From: Porphyra umbilicalis
Lineage: Eukaryota > Rhodophyta > Bangiophyceae > Bangiales > Bangiaceae
Assembly (NCBI GenBank): GCA_002049455.2
Contig: KV918771.1
Coordinates: 434,001-498,000, forward strand
DNA length: 64,000 nucleotides
Direction: 5' to 3'
Shown: positions 1 to 12,950 of the stretch, one piece after another
Numbering within the stretch: the first letter of the stretch is position 1
How the letters are laid out: every line of letters starts with the position of its first letter
Program-made: the position numbers and the translations under genes
Notes under the pieces: generated by a model
The model's input: only the letters and a program-made list of their open reading frames with translations
The model's database searches: none
What the model was told of the DNA's origin: nothing

Positions 1-3000
1 GACGGTCGCGCGGTTGCAGCATAGTCGCCGTGCCGCTGCCGTCTTGGTGACGCCCTCAAACAGGACCCAGGCGACGGCCAGCCCGCGGGCAGTGTCGTCA
101 AGCATTCGGCGTCGAGACCGTCCCCGTCGTTGTCTCTCAGTGCGCTGACTGTCGTTGCCGCCGGAGCGAGTGTGTTACGCCCTCAGGGCAGTATTCAGCG
201 AGTTGTGGTCCCCCCAAACTGAATGAACTGAAAAATAAGCTCAAAGCAGTACCGAGGGCACAACGACACGCGGAAAAGTAGACTGCGGTCATCAAGCTCG
301 GATATGGAGTTCCGAGTGTACTGCCTAGGGAGCAGAATGGAACTACACGGCCAGTGCGGCCGTCTTTGCTTCGCTCGTGGCAGTAACTCAGATTCAGTCA
401 ATCGAGGGCCCCTGTCGGGCAGCTCTGTCAAGGCCCTTCCCTGTGTCTTGGTCCACCAACAAGAGCTCGCAGTTGTCCACAGACTCCATCAGACGCACAA
501 TGTCATCAGCACTAGCATGCTGGCGTCTTGCGTACACTCGAAACCCCGCAGGCCTGGGACGTGCGGTATAGCTGAGAAAATTTGGCAACAATCAAGCAAT
601 GCAGAAGAATGCCGTTTCAGCCAATGTGATACCACAGATGCACGTCTGTGCGCGCTCCTGCGCGGGCAACCCAGCGCTTCTGGAGTGCATGAATTCGGAG
701 TGCTCAGGCGTTGCATACTTGCAGGCTGCCGATCCACGAACACGTTGATTGTGGTCGCCACATGCAGAATCACATCACGCGGTGGCGCGTGCGGCTCATC
801 CCGGAGAGCTGTTCACCGCGCCAACGTGCGGCGTACCCAATACGGCTCATAGCCGCACCGGCGGCCGGCAGTATTTCTGGTGCCACGACTGTGTAATACC
901 CACTGCGGGAACGCCGGACCCGTCCGTGCCGCCGCTGACAGCTTCTGAGGCTGCTGGTGTTGGTGCATGTGGGGTCTCGGATGCTCGGCTGTGTGTGCGA
1001 GCACTGCCAATCTGAGGAACACATGCAGGCAGGTTCGATGATATTGTGGCGTTTGTGCCCAACGCGAACACGGTGTCCAATGTGACCGCCGCCCTTATCG
1101 AGCTGCAGCAGTTATGGGGCGTCGGCAACGCCACAGGCTGCTCTTGGTAGCGCCGTCCGCCACTGGGCTTCGCCCCGTACGCTCCTACGAGCCTTATTGC
1201 ACCATGCACACGCTGATGCCCATGGGTCACCGTCAAGAGGCGAAGGTGATGGGTGCGGCGTCGGCGTCGGTGGCCCACATGTTCAACTGGCCAACCTTTA
1301 TGGGATGCGTGTTCGGCAGATGCAGCGCCACATCTAGAGTCAGCGTGATGGTGTGCACACTTCCGGCGCACCTGGCGCGCGCACACACAAGCTGGGCTGC
1401 CCCTACCATGTGTGTGACGCCACTTCGGCTGGCCGGCAGCCGGCCCTGCTGCCGACGGTACTGCCTGGTTCATAACGGGCAGAACGGAAGAGTGTTGCTG
1501 CAAGAGAGGCGATGCGCGCAGGTGCGGCCGGCGCAGGGCGGCAACGCGGATTCTGCGTAAGGGTGGGCGGCGTCACCAATCATCAAAGACGACACTCACG
1601 GTGACTAGAACGGCGCCGATGTCGGGGGCGGCAACACGGACTGCCCGGGCTTCATCGACGCCGACGGCGACAGCAACCTGCGCGAGTGCATTCCCTGCGG
1701 CTGCCACCACTTCATTCCGCGCACGTTATCCACGCATTCGGTGACGATGGAGGTGCTGTGATGCTAGTGGCAGTGATGGGCGCGCTTGTAGCGTGAGCGT
1801 CTCAGGTTGGCAAGCTGGAGGACGCGGAGCTGGCTCCCTCCACGTGCTTTGCGAGGTCACCGGACACGCTTGCGGCGCCGCTCGACCTGAACTTCCGGCC
1901 GTAGCAGGATGGGATGGGGCAGCTCACCATTTCAGATGGCGGATGCATGCTCGTAGCGTCGAGTGTCGCTGCCATATCATTTGAGTACTTCGAGGGGCCA
2001 GGAGCTGCTGTTACCGTCCGGGTGGCGAAGCTGGAGACCAGGCGGTTCTCTCTGCGCTTCTTCTTTGGGCTGCGCGTGGGGTACGCTGCTCGCACGCTGA
2101 ACGTCAGCGTGAGCTGCCTTTTGGTTACCGCCAGCTGGAGCGCATGTAGCAGAGGCGGCTTTGGAGAAGGGCATGGGGCTGTCGCCCTTTCTGCTTCTTG
2201 AAAATAACTGCAATGTGGAGGCAACAGCCGCTGAGACGGCGGCGGCCAACGCAGCCCGGACGGAGCCTAGAGGCAGTTATACAGGGCAAGAAATGCGCTG
2301 GATTAGACAGCGGCCAGTGAGCGCCACCTATCCCGTACTTGGACACACCAGGTGCGTCACGGCGCTCAGTCATGACCAGGGTCCGTGTCATGCACTTGGG
2401 ATGCAATCAGCGTTTTACGTGATGTAACTACGGACGAGAGGTTGAATGGGCACCTACGGCGCCAACCGAGAGCGAGAGTGCCAGCAATGAAGAGACAAGG
2501 AGCCGTTGCATTTCAAGAGTTGGGAAGCTAATCTCAGTTGCATGTTCACATAGCGTTCTAGATCGGATTGGCGCAGCGTCGGAGGGGTGCAGTCTTTCTC
2601 GTTTCCTGCGACGTCCCTTCTTTCTGTCACTGCTGCTTGGCTTCGAATGTATATCTACCGGCCTCTGCCTGTGATGAAGCCTGACTCCTGTCCGCGATCG
2701 TCGCCCACAACCAAAAATCAGTTGCCACGTGAGCGGAGTGTGACTGTCACAAAGGGTGCCCAGAAGCGAAGAAAGGCTGTACAGCAGTGTACAGAGAGAA
2801 TACACATATTTGGCCAGTACGCTTGGTCGCCGGCGGAGGGGCTGGCGGCCGGCGACTAGGCCGCCCCGGTGGCGCGCCCCACTACCCGGCCCGCAAACCC
2901 AAGTGCCGAGAGTGCCGCCCCCCCTTCTGACCCTATCCCCGCGTTGGCCGCGATCGCTCTCCGCGGCCGCAGCTCGGCCCAATTCAGGGCGCTTTCCCTG

Positions 3001-6000
3001 TTGCGTATTTACAGCCGTCTGGAGCGTGCTGAAAGCATCCAGGAACTCTCTCCCCCTTTCATCCCCACCAAGCCGCCGCCACTTACTCGTGGTCCCTCTG
3101 CCGAGGGCTGCTCCCCTCAATAAGAGCCATGGCCTGCTTCGTGTCTGCCTGTTTCCACGCCCCCTCTCCCTCTTGAAACTGACCGAGCCCAGGCTCCTGC
3201 CTCCGAAACCTTAGTGACTGCCATCTGCGCCCGCTACCCGGCTTTCAGGATGACCGGACGGACAGTCGTTGCGCCGGGATGGTTTCCGCTACTCTGGATG
3301 TCGTCTGCCCCCTCAGCGCTGCCTCTGCGCGCCTGCCGCCGCCCGCCACCGCCTGGCCTCCTGGAACTACCGCGGTCTGACCGTGGGTACGCCGGCCTAG
3401 CAACCATCGCTGCCCTCTGACTGCCGTGGCATCTCGCTTGTAAAGACCTACCCCCTCCCCCCCGCTCCTTCCCTCGCTGACCACCGCTGCTTCTACAATA
3501 CACGGCTCGCTACTGCTACTGCTGCTCTTGTTGGTTGCCGGCTTAAGCGTCTTTGCCGTTTTTTGTCAGCGGTGGTTTCGGATGGCGTTGAGGGACCATG
3601 TTGCAGAGCCTGGGCGGCACGCCACCGGCTTGGGGAGATTGAGAAGCTTCCGTTTGTTTTTTACACGTTGATGACTCCTGTAGTATTGAACACAAAGCAC
3701 TTTTATGTGTGACAAGAAGCCCACGGTATCGCTGGTAGCCCAGTAGACAGATTCAGAACCGACAGATGCGGGAAGAAGCGTTACCCGGGTTGCAGACAAA
3801 TTTGCTATGTGCGACTCCCTCCTGGGCCGGTGTGGAACCTTTGACAGAGCCAGCCTGAATCATGGGGCTTACGACACTTGCCTGTGACACATGGGCGCTG
3901 CAAGATTTGTCTCTGGTTTTCCTGGGTCTAAGAGCAATGATTCTACGGCCTTAGCTCGCGAACGCTTCGTTCCCTTCCTGTTCTACATCCGCGACGACAA
4001 TACCTTGTCAGAACTTCATGTTAGCGCCAGTACAGGAGGTCAACCGGACGAGAGGCACCAACCGCGTTGAGGGCACTGACGGGGAGTACAGACAACAGTC
4101 GTGAGGGACAATGGGGCCGACACTGCCGCAGCCCAAGACGGAGCTGCCTCAGCGACAAGCTGTGTGTAGTGAGGCGCAGAGCGCAGCACCGTTTTGGGCG
4201 CAAAGCTGTGCTGGAGGGCGGCTGGCCGTCGGTATGGGGCGGTGTAGAACTTCACACCGCGTCAGCGACCCACTCTGGCGCGAACCATTGCACGCCAAAC
4301 TTTTGGGGCGCCAGGCATCTCAGCAAACAATGGCCGCTGACACGTATGTGGCACATCAGCGGCGAGTGCATCAGCGCGATGACGTATGTCTAACGCTCCG
4401 AGCGGACACCCACTCCGTCCGTGCGGGAGGGGCGGCGTGGGAAAATGCACTGAGAGGGCGTGTGCCGGTGCGCGGAGAAGAGGCAGCGGGGAGCTGCGTG
4501 CGCAAGAGGTGACTGGCGCGACAGGGAACAATTCGAGCAGCGCCGGGACATGAACGGAGTGAAAAACGGTCAGAAAGTCCAGCATGGTCGGTACAGGCCT
4601 CGGCTTCTCCGTAGTTACCAGCTGAGGAGCAGGGATCGATGCACAGCGTCGCGGCGATGTGCCCGCATAAGCTACGCGCTCTGGAACGACCCGCGCCGCA
4701 CTGGCGCCCCTTCAACAGCAGCACTGACATTGGTCCCGCTGCTCACATACACGCCGTACTCCTGTAGCGAAATCACAAATGACATGCCATGCTGCAACAG
4801 AAAGCGCATCCGCAACGCCACCCAGAGCACGACTGCACATTGCCGGGGACGTTTCCTGCCAGTAGCGTCGGATTCGCCAGCTGAACCCTTTCGAAGTGTG
4901 CCGTCCGCGTACCTCGTGCGCTCGGCTACAGGGACTGGGCCACCAATTCTCTGTGAGGGACATCTAACGCCGTCGTAGTGCAACCGTTGACGTTCCGATT
5001 TGCGCGGAGCAGATGCGTGCACATGAAGGCACAGCGGCTGCTGCCAAGAGCCGGTCTCCCACCTTGACGTCCGTATATCCGACACTGCCTGGCCAATTCC
5101 CTGCACAGGTCTGGACAAAGTCTCGCCAGTTGCATTTACACTAGACCCTTGTGAATGCAACAACAGTTTTCCGAAATACATGTAGCCCGCATGGGAAATG
5201 TTCAACAATCGGTATAGTGTGCCAGGGGGGCCTCTTCACATTTATTAGCTTGATATGATGCGTCAAGCCACATCGCACGTGCTATCACAGCACACAGCAT
5301 GGCCAACAAGCCGGGCGGAGCCTGACGACAGCGCCCACCGGAACGGGGACATGTCGTTGAGGGGCAAGGCACACCCACTCGCCGCGAGCCGAACGTTGAA
5401 GGAATGGGAGCAGCCCGCGCCGGCGTAACAAGTGATCACGCACACACCAGAGACTATCCATCTGCATGTCAGAGACCACCGGCAGTGTGTTCAGCACATG
5501 CAACGGGTTTGCACGGTAACAGAATAAATGCATGCGACGCAACGGTCGGTACGCGCTATGTGCCGCTCCACGAGAGCTTCACGAGAACGTGAATGCTGCG
5601 GCACATGCAAAAGGACTGGGCCTCTACATTTTCGTGGAGCTTTGGAAAAGCGCACTGACACCAGCGGGATGCGACGTCGCACATGGACTGCTCTGGGACA
5701 CGTGCTGATGACATACCGCGCCAACAACAACGTGAAGGTGGGACGCGTCCGGGATTTACCAACGATAACGGAAACGGAGACAGAACGGAGGAGGCAGGCA
5801 CAAAAAAATCTAAGCACACTGCAAGCAATGCAAGAAACGGTATGAAGTGGACGGGGGGGCATCTGCGACACAGAAGAGGGCAGCAGCGAAAAGAAACACA
5901 CCCGGCCAGTGGTCCAGGCAGAGGACGGTGGGTGCGCGCACGAGCCACGAGAGAAAGAAGAGTTCGGGCATAGCGTTAGTCAAAAAGTCCCTGAGACACC

Positions 6001-6860
6001 GTAAGCCGGCTCAACGCAGGCCCGGGAAGGACACACCAGACCAGAGACCGAAAAAAACCTTGCTAGTGTGAAACAGCAAGGGTTCCCATAAAGAGGGTTG
6101 GGGGCGCAGAGCATCTAGGGGTCGCAAAAAGAAAGAAGAAGGCGAACCACGATGCAATCGGAGGTGCTCGGAGCAAAGCAAGGGCGCATGCACACACAAC
6201 AAGAAGAGCCAAGAACGAGAGCAGGCGCCGCAGAAAAAGAAACTAGCCATGGGGGGAGGTGATAGAGATAGAAGAGGACAGGGCAATGAGTCGACGAGAG
6301 GGACAAAAAAAAAAACAGACAGAAGCTGTACGAAAGAAGAGGGTCCCAGGCATGATGAGGACATGCAAGAGCAACAGGTGAGAAAGGCGACGCGGATCAG
6401 AACTCGCCGCGGCAGAGCCCGACTCCCGTACAATGCAATCACGCGATGCAAGACGAGCCGCACTCCTGGGCAACCCGAGCCGAGGTATGAGGCGTGGCCA
6501 TGGAGGAGAAGCCGATCAGAGAATGAGGCTGCAGGAGGGCCGAGAGATAAAGGAACGGAAAGATAAAGGAGAACAGGCATGCACAGATCGGCCGCTGGAA
6601 CGGTGTTGCACGACGGCACCAAAGAGGTCCGCAAAAGGAGTGCGAAAGCAAGGGGGCGTGTGCACGCGATTGAACAAATCCGGTGGTGATCAGCAACTGC
6701 TGCAAAAAGCGCCGCAGTCTCGGTGAGCACGATCGTGGGGATGGTGACGACGACGGCGGTGGCGCAGGTGGCGCGACGTCGATGGTGTGGCCGCAGCGGC
6801 CGACAGGGAATACTCTCCGGCTAGCTAACGCCGACTGAGAGTGGCAGTGATTCACGCAGG
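1..6860. other. Region without a recognisable gene
   Basis: No reading frame here resembles a family I know. Most frames are short and overlap on both strands. One stretch at about 1035-1150 on the plus strand reads like degraded coding sequence, with a stop-free run of about 39 residues containing FVPNANTVSNVTAALIELQQ, ending at a stop near 1148. About 5900-6720 is purine-rich on the plus strand, which explains the long hydrophobic minus-strand frame at 6011-6730; I do not call that a gene. No tRNA, rRNA or terminal-repeat element was recognised. Confidence 0.5.
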
Positions 6861-6890
6861 GGTGTCCCTAATATTTCCGCGGGCGCGAAG

Positions 6891-7490
6891 GCGCCCCCGT
6901 CGCGCGACATGGCGTTAAGAAATGGCCGTTTCGGGCAACTGAGAGCGGGGGCCAGTCGACAGAGTGGCACGCACGGCCACCGAACGCCGATTCCAGCCAT
7001 CTGGGAATGGGTGGGCGCGCCCCAGATTAGCGCGCTGCGCTGCGGGCGCCCCCGACGCGCGACATGGCGTTAAGAAATGGCTGATTCGGGACATTGAGAG
7101 GGGGGGCCAGCCGACGAGGTGGCACGCGCGGCCACCGAATGCCGATTCCAGCCATCTGGTGGTGGGTGGGCGCGCCCCAGATTAGCGCGCCGCGCTGCAG
7201 GCGCCCCCGACGCGCGGCATCGCGTGAAGAAATGGCCGTTGTGGGCAACTGAGAGGGGGGGCCAGCCGACGAGGTGGCACGCACGGCCACCGAATGCCGA
7301 TTTCAGCCATCTGGGGGTGGGTGGGCGCGCTCCGGATTAGGGCGCCGCGCTGTGGGCGCCCCCGACGCGTGGGCTGGCGCCACAAACTTGCTGTCTTGGC
7401 CGTGTGAGAGGGTAAGCCAGACGACGAGGTGGCAAGGACCGCCACCGAATGCCCAGTCAAGCATTCTAGAGGTGGGGGGCCAGCTGACAT
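6891..7490. repeat. 155-bp tandem repeat, about four units
   Basis: Units begin at 6891, 7046, 7201 and 7356, each with GCGCCCCCG(A/T)CGCG, so the period is exactly 155 bp. Each unit contains the landmark CACCGAA(T/C)GCCGATT(T/C)CAGCCATCT, the fourth in diverged form. The first three units are very similar and the fourth is diverged. The repeat also makes overlapping frames of about 73 codons that begin alike (MAR-A/T-ATE), but these follow from the repeat and are not evidence of coding. It looks like a local minisatellite. Confidence 0.9.
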
Positions 7491-7499
7491 GACACGGTC

Positions 7500-10400
7500 G
7501 TTACGTGGCGCGCACGACGACTACGTGATGCGCCAACGAGGCTGCGCGGTGGCGCGTGCCGTGGCTCGAACCGTGGGAGAGCTAACGAATTTTGGATGGA
7601 GCCGCTTGCATGACGTGTCATTTCTTTCTGGCGCACAACGGGCCTCGAACGAGCGTCTTCTGAAAAGCCAGGTCCCAACGATGGACACGAGTGGCCTGGA
7701 TTAGCTTCAAATTTTCGAATGGGCGGTGCAGCCACATTTGAAGTGTTGCGAGGCACCAAACTGACATGGAGCCTGGTTCAAATGAAGTTGTCAGATCTTC
7801 ATTATTTCGACTCTTGATTTGGCACAGCGGCAGTGCACGACCGGAATTGTCCGACGTAAACTTGGCCCGCCTGAAACGGGGTGTCTCGTCAAGTCTGGCC
7901 CGTGCCGGCACGTGCCGACAGGCTTGTGGCGCTTGCTCGTCTTAGTCGCCCCCGTCCCGGGAACCGCCTTCCAGATGGGACCCCTGGTATCTTGACAGCC
8001 CGCTTGCTGTGCGGTCTCAGAATTCTTCTCTGCGTCACGTTTGTAAGGAGCAATTCTTGTTGCGTGTGAAGAAAGTGCACCCACTCAAAGCGCGTTCAGG
8101 CAGCGTCGAAGTCGTGTCAACCTTCTGTGCTTCCGTCGCGCACTTGTTGGCGGATCACGACCTCATTGTGCGCTGGCTTGAGAGCCACAGGCCCAGACAC
8201 TCCTCATGGGCACTCACCAATCAGTGTGCTCAGGATGCGAGCGGCAGTGCGACAGTCTGTTGTCATTTAGTTTTCACGTGCTTGCCACGTGAGCGATGAG
8301 GGGCTCCGGCACGGCCACGTGCGCACTTTTTGACACTCGACCAGGTGTCACACACGCATACTCTGAGCTGTCTGCCCGTAACGAGATAAAATCTATTTTT
8401 CGTGACGTTGGCGCTCGACTGAGGGCCCTTGAAAGGGCCAGGACGCGCTGTCCACCGCATCCGCCGAAATTATTTCCGTGTAAGGTTGATGGTTTTCGGA
8501 TTGTTGTTGTGGTGCATGTCATTCTGTTTCTGAGCAGGTTGCGAGGTTTTTGGGGGATCGGCTGTATGTGCATGACGGCGGAATAATATTTACTGGGATT
8601 GTCGTGCTGTTTCATGAGTCATGCTAGCCAAATAACTTCTGGGTAGCATTTGGGCCAGTGACGATGTCATCTGCTGGTTGTTGTCACTGGTCTCAGCGGC
8701 TTCCTTTTTAGCGTCACGATGCATGAACGAAGCCATGGTGCACGCAGTGCTCCAGCCTTGTGATTCCCGTGTGCAAGCACGTTTATATTTGGTTTTCCTG
8801 CGCAATTGAACCCAAGACCTATTATCTGTAGGACAGAAGCCGTGCGTGAACGTTGATTGTGATTGAGAGCATGTGATCCAAAGATTTTGTTTCCTGAAGT
8901 GGCCTGGCTGCTGTTCTTATGGGGATGTCAGCGGTGCACGCGCTCCATGCCTCGAAAGCGCCAGCGCGACCATCTCGGAGGGTACGCACAGCCGCATTCT
9001 TTTGTGTGCCGCAGTACACAACGTCCGTAAGGAGATGAGCCCACGGTGATAAGCGCTTGGGTTGCGCCGTCGCATTGAGGTCGCAAGTACAAAATGGTTG
9101 TTACGGGCTTTCTTCTCCAGGCGACGACAACCGCGACTCAGACGTGCTTCCAAACTGTGCCCCTGTCTTCCCGCGCCATATCCGGACTCCACAGTGATGA
9201 GATCCGGTGAGCGCCCGTCTTGAAAACTGATCAGCTACGACAGCGACTGCGGCTGTTGCGCAAGCGGGGTGCGCATCAATTGCGACTGTGGTCGCGCCCG
9301 CAGTTTCTGGTTCTACGGCTGGCTCCACACGTGTCATCGCTCAGTACCCCACCGCGGTGTCCATATGCGTTTGTGTTGCGAAGCCGAACTCCACGGCAGT
9401 GTCGGTGGCTGAGCAGAAAGCACCACCGGCGCTCCTGTGGAAAACCATAGAGCCAGGCGGATCACGCAATTGCTTCCGCTGACGCTATCAAGCTCAGAAG
9501 CGACATATATGGCGCTTGAAGCCATTGGCGCCAATATTGCTATGCAACTTGGCCTTGATGATGCGAAGGAGTCCCTCAAGACAAGCCTGAGGCGGCTTCA
9601 CAGAGAGGTGAGCGCCTCGCAAAGGTTTGAACTCCGTTTCGAGCTGTACACGTGCGGAGCCAAGATTGGTCGCGGCGCGGACGCCTTCCTGGTTTCATGC
9701 CGGATGCGGCGCAGCCTACCAACGCTGATGTAGAGCCGTTGACGGTTCCAGCTGCGTGGTGTCGAGCCCCATGAGGAAGAAGGATACGCTTCTGCTGTTT
9801 CCTTGCTGTCTGCGCCACGCGCCTTTTGCACAATAGTGCTCAAAAGGGCTCCTGTAGTACCCCGACAATGTCCCCAGAGCTTCAGCCATCCTAGAGGAGG
9901 CCACGTTACGTGCAAGCAGGGCAGCTGTCCTACATCCGTGGGTTGCAGGAACCTCGTTCCATTTGATTCTACGCGTGACTTCGCCAGCGCTTCTTCCGTT
10001 TATCTTTGTGGGGGCTTCGTTCTAGGTTGAGCTTGACGTCGGCCCAGCTCTCTCTTTGCACCTGACATTACACCCCTTGCATTTCGGCTTCCACTTTGGT
10101 CGTGTCTGGGATCCAGAGTTTGCCAACCTGACCTCTCGTCCACCTTGGTGGAATCCTCTTCGGTGCGCTTTCCTGTGCGTCTTTTTCCCCCCCATCGATC
10201 ATGCTTTTCTGCACTTCCGCCACCTGTCACATAACGTGTCCCCCGGGGCACCTAGTGGCGGACCGGGCGCCTGGTACGAGCCGACTGGACGCCAAGGCGG
10301 GACGGGCCCTGATAGTACGGCTCTCCTGGTGAGTGACTGCGCGCGCTTTGTATGCTTGCGGGTTGACTGCTCGTTTCTGCTCTATTTGCATGACTGACAG
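7500..10400. other. Gene-poor region with a possible copia RNase H relic
   Basis: No intact gene is recognised. At about 9470-9560 (plus) a frame reads LPLTLSSSEATYMALEAIGA. This resembles the conserved S(T/S)AEAEYxAL segment of Ty1/copia RNase H, but no flanking domain supports it. The rest holds only short overlapping frames on both strands. The stretch from about 10030 to 10414 precedes the decayed gypsy element and could hold its 5' LTR, ending TTCACA at 10409-10414. I could not find a matching downstream copy. Confidence 0.35.
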
Positions 10401-10896
10401 TAGTGGGGTTCACAGGTATGGACCCCCGAGTCTCCACTAGGGGAGGCTACTGTGTGGGATTCAGGGACATTTTCGCGCGCTTGCGCGTTGGGTTAAGGGG
10501 ACAGCGGGGCGCCCGTGGTCCGGCATCTCCGCACAAGGACACATGTGTTTTTGTGACGGGTTTCTTCCCTAGTGGCCATGTCGCAGTGCGAGAGTTGAGC
10601 GGGGCGTGCGAGCTCGTTCCCTCAGCCGGTCGGGTATCCCTGTTACTTTTGGTGTGCTGGGGTGGCACGTATAGTTGGGCGAAAATTTCCTGGAGCTGCG
10701 GGGGAGCTGTTGCTCCCAGTCGGTGCTGGCTTCAGCGTATAGGGCCATAGTTTCCGTGCGTGGTCCGTCCCTGTCGAGATTTCCATCTCCTGACCTGTGT
10801 CGGGATTCCCGCTCTGCGCCTCGCCGCTTTCCCTTTGGTTTTTAGTCTTCGAATGCGTTCTCTGGTTTCCCTGGTTCTTGAGCGCCGGTGACCACT

Positions 10897-11900
10897 ATGC
10901 CGAGTCCGTCTTCCTCCCCGGGCGAAACTTCGCCTCGGCGTGTGTCCATGGACAACCTCTCTGCTTTGGTCGTGTCAGAGATAACAGTGTTAGCGGGAAT
11001 GGTGTCGCCAACTCCGACACCGGCTGGTGCGGTTGGGCTGGCTGACCAGCCCCAAGTTAATATGACGGTGAAGACCCAAAACCCGCGACCCGCGGTGCAT
11101 GGCGCCGGCACTTCCGAGGGAAAACAGGAGTGGACCCCACCTCCTGTACGTTCGTGTGGACGTGTTGCAACTGGCGCCCCGCTGGACTTCATCACTACCC
11201 TGGCCGTCGTACTGTTCCTGGGATCTCTCCACCAGGAGATTCGAAAGAACATGGCCGGGGCAGTGAAGACCCGCTCCGCGGGACGAGGGATCGGTATGCT
11301 GGCTTCCCGAAGCGCTGGCATGGGGTCGGAAAGCGGCCGAAAGGTGAACAGTGGACCTGAAGGTGGTGGTGGATGACCGGCCGGGAGTTTTCGTGAGGAT
11401 TCACGCCAGGACCGTCGGTAGCGCCGGAACCGGCGTAGCTAGCGGCGCCGTCACCCCCGGTCTGCTTCGAGTGACTATTCTGCTAGCAGTGACGGCGAGT
11501 TGGTGCGTCGGGTCCGGGAAGACTTCAAGATCCGCGTCCACAAGGTCAGGGACAGCCTGCTCAATACGGTGACCGACTGGCTGTCGTACCCGCTGGAAAA
11601 CCAGAACCAGACAGATTCTTCACGCCCTGAACACCAGTGGTGACGCGGGGGGGCGAGCGGCCGAGCGGAAAGCGCGCGTTTTTTCTGTGCAGTAAGGAAT
11701 ATCGCATCGCAGCGACCTGTCCGAAGGTGCCTCAGGAGCCCCAACGGAAGCTGGAGGAACGAGGCCTCCGGTTTTCCAAGGCCGTGCGTTGAGGCGAGCG
11801 GCAGGCTAAGGTCGCTTTCCCCGGCCACCGGGATCCCAACACGGTCAAAAACCTCCGGGTGGCCATCCTGCGAATCATCCAAGCGAACCTGTTCACGACG
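10897..11900 (+). pseudogene. Possible gag-like region of the gypsy element
   Basis: A plus-strand frame from 10897 to 11376 is Ser/Pro/Thr/Gly-rich. It is followed in another frame (about 11500-11640) by a charged segment that includes REDFKIRVHKVRDSLLNTVT. The position upstream of the protease suggests gag, but no zinc knuckle or capsid signature is visible. The assignment rests on position only. The reading frame is broken several times before the TRIM insertion at 11917. Confidence 0.3.
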
Positions 11901-11916
11901 AGTCCAGAGGAGTGGT

Positions 11917-11993
11917 TGTTGAACTGGTGATGTTCAGCTCCCCGGGCCAGTCACACCGGTCATGTGGCGTAGTTGGTTTTTGACCTCTCAACA
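11917..11993 (+). repeat. TRIM LTR 1 (type A, 77 bp)
   Basis: It begins TGTTGAACTGGTGATG and ends CTCTCAACA, giving the TG...CA ends of an LTR with a 6-base inverted repeat. It differs from LTR 5 at two positions, both G here and A there. Near its 3' end it carries TGGCGTAGTTGG, a perfect match to the tRNA-type RNA polymerase III A box. The PBS follows at 11994-12007. Confidence 0.9.
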
Positions 11994-12158
11994 GGTTATG
12001 GGCCCAGAAAATTCCAGTTAGAGCTGGTTGACTTTGCAGGAGGTCGCCGGTTCAAATCTCACAAGTTGGCGACTTGGAAGGAAATCAGTCGCAGGAGCCT
12101 TGGGATTGGCTGCTTACGTGAGACCTGGCGACTTGAGGTCCTGCGAAGTTAGGAGGAG

Positions 12159-12244
12159 TGTTGGACTATAAGTTTGAACTCCTCAGGACCATTCACACCG
12201 GTATTATGGTTGTAGCTGAGTGGTACAATTTTCGAATCCCAACA
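12159..12244 (+). repeat. TRIM LTR 2 (type B, 86 bp)
   Basis: It begins TGTTGGACTATAAG and ends CGAATCCCAACA. It is a different subfamily from LTR 1 but has the same ends and position. Inside it, TAGCTGAGTGG matches the polymerase III A-box consensus, and TTTTCGAATCCC is one base from a B box. It is preceded by the purine tract AGGAGGAG and followed by the PBS variant GGTTGTGGGCCCAG. Confidence 0.9.
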
Positions 12245-12400
12245 GGTTGTGGGCCCAGAAAATTCCAGCTAGAGCTCGTTGGCTCTGCAGCAGGTCGCAG
12301 GTTCAAATCTCACCTGAGGACGACTTGAAATCGTAGGAGTCTGGGGATTGGCTTCGTGAGTGAGACCTAGCGGCTTGAGGTCCTGTGAAGTTAGGAGGAG

Positions 12401-12486
12401 TGTTGGACTATAAGTTTGAACTCCTCAGGACCATTCACACCGGTATTATGGCTGTAGCTGAGTGGTACAATTCTCGAATCTCAACA
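12401..12486 (+). repeat. TRIM LTR 3 (type B, 86 bp)
   Basis: Nearly identical to LTR 2, with only a few differences (for example GGTTGTAGC to GGCTGTAGC). It is preceded by AGGAGGAG and followed by PBS GGTTATGGGCCCAG. The internal sequence after it switches from the GAAAATTCC type to the CTCGCGCTGG type. Confidence 0.9.
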
Positions 12487-12641
12487 GGTTATGGGCCCAG
12501 CTCGCGCTGGATTTAGTTCTGAGAAGTCGCAGGTTCGAGATTCGCCCCGGCTGCGACCCAGGAGGGGGACGGAGGAATTTGCAGGAGAGGCAATTCCGAG
12601 TCGTGGGTCAGACGAGCCTGGCCCTGAGGAGCTGGGGGGAG

Positions 12642-12718
12642 TGTTGAACTGGTGATGTTCAACACCCCAGGCCAGTCACACCGGTCATGTGGCGTAGTTG
12701 GTTTTTGACCTTTCAACA
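12642..12718 (+). repeat. TRIM LTR 4 (type A, 77 bp)
   Basis: Type A like LTR 1 and LTR 5, with AACACC replacing AGCTCC near its middle and TTTCAACA at the end. It is preceded by the purine tract GCTGGGGGGAG and followed by the PBS variant GGATATGGGCCCAG. Confidence 0.9.
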
Positions 12719-12873
12719 GGATATGGGCCCAGCTCGCGCTGGATTTAGTTCTGAGAGGTCGCAGGTTCAAGATTCGCCACGGCTGCGCCCCAGGAGGGGG
12801 ACGGAGGAATTTGCAGGAGAGGCAATTCCGAGTCGTGGGTCAGACGAGCCTGGCCCTGAGGAGCTGGGGGGAG

Positions 12874-12950
12874 TGTTGAACTGGTGATGTTCAGCTCCCC
12901 AGGCCAGTCACACCGGTCATGTGGCGTAGTTGATTTTTGACCTCTCAACA
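12874..12950 (+). repeat. TRIM LTR 5 (type A, 77 bp), right end of the array
   Basis: Almost identical to LTR 1. It is followed by GTGGT, the right copy of the target duplication, and then by resumed gypsy sequence. It is preceded by GCTGGGGGGAG. Confidence 0.9.

Noticed and set aside
6011-6730. Minus-strand 239-codon hydrophobic frame considered as a membrane protein
   Set aside because: Its Leu/Ser/Cys/Phe bias follows from the purine-rich plus strand; there is no motif and no start or splice context.
6891-7490. Tandem repeat considered as a CRISPR array or a repeat-protein gene
   Set aside because: Units are adjacent 155-bp repeats without unique spacers, and the genome is eukaryotic. 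The repeated frames are by-products of the DNA period.
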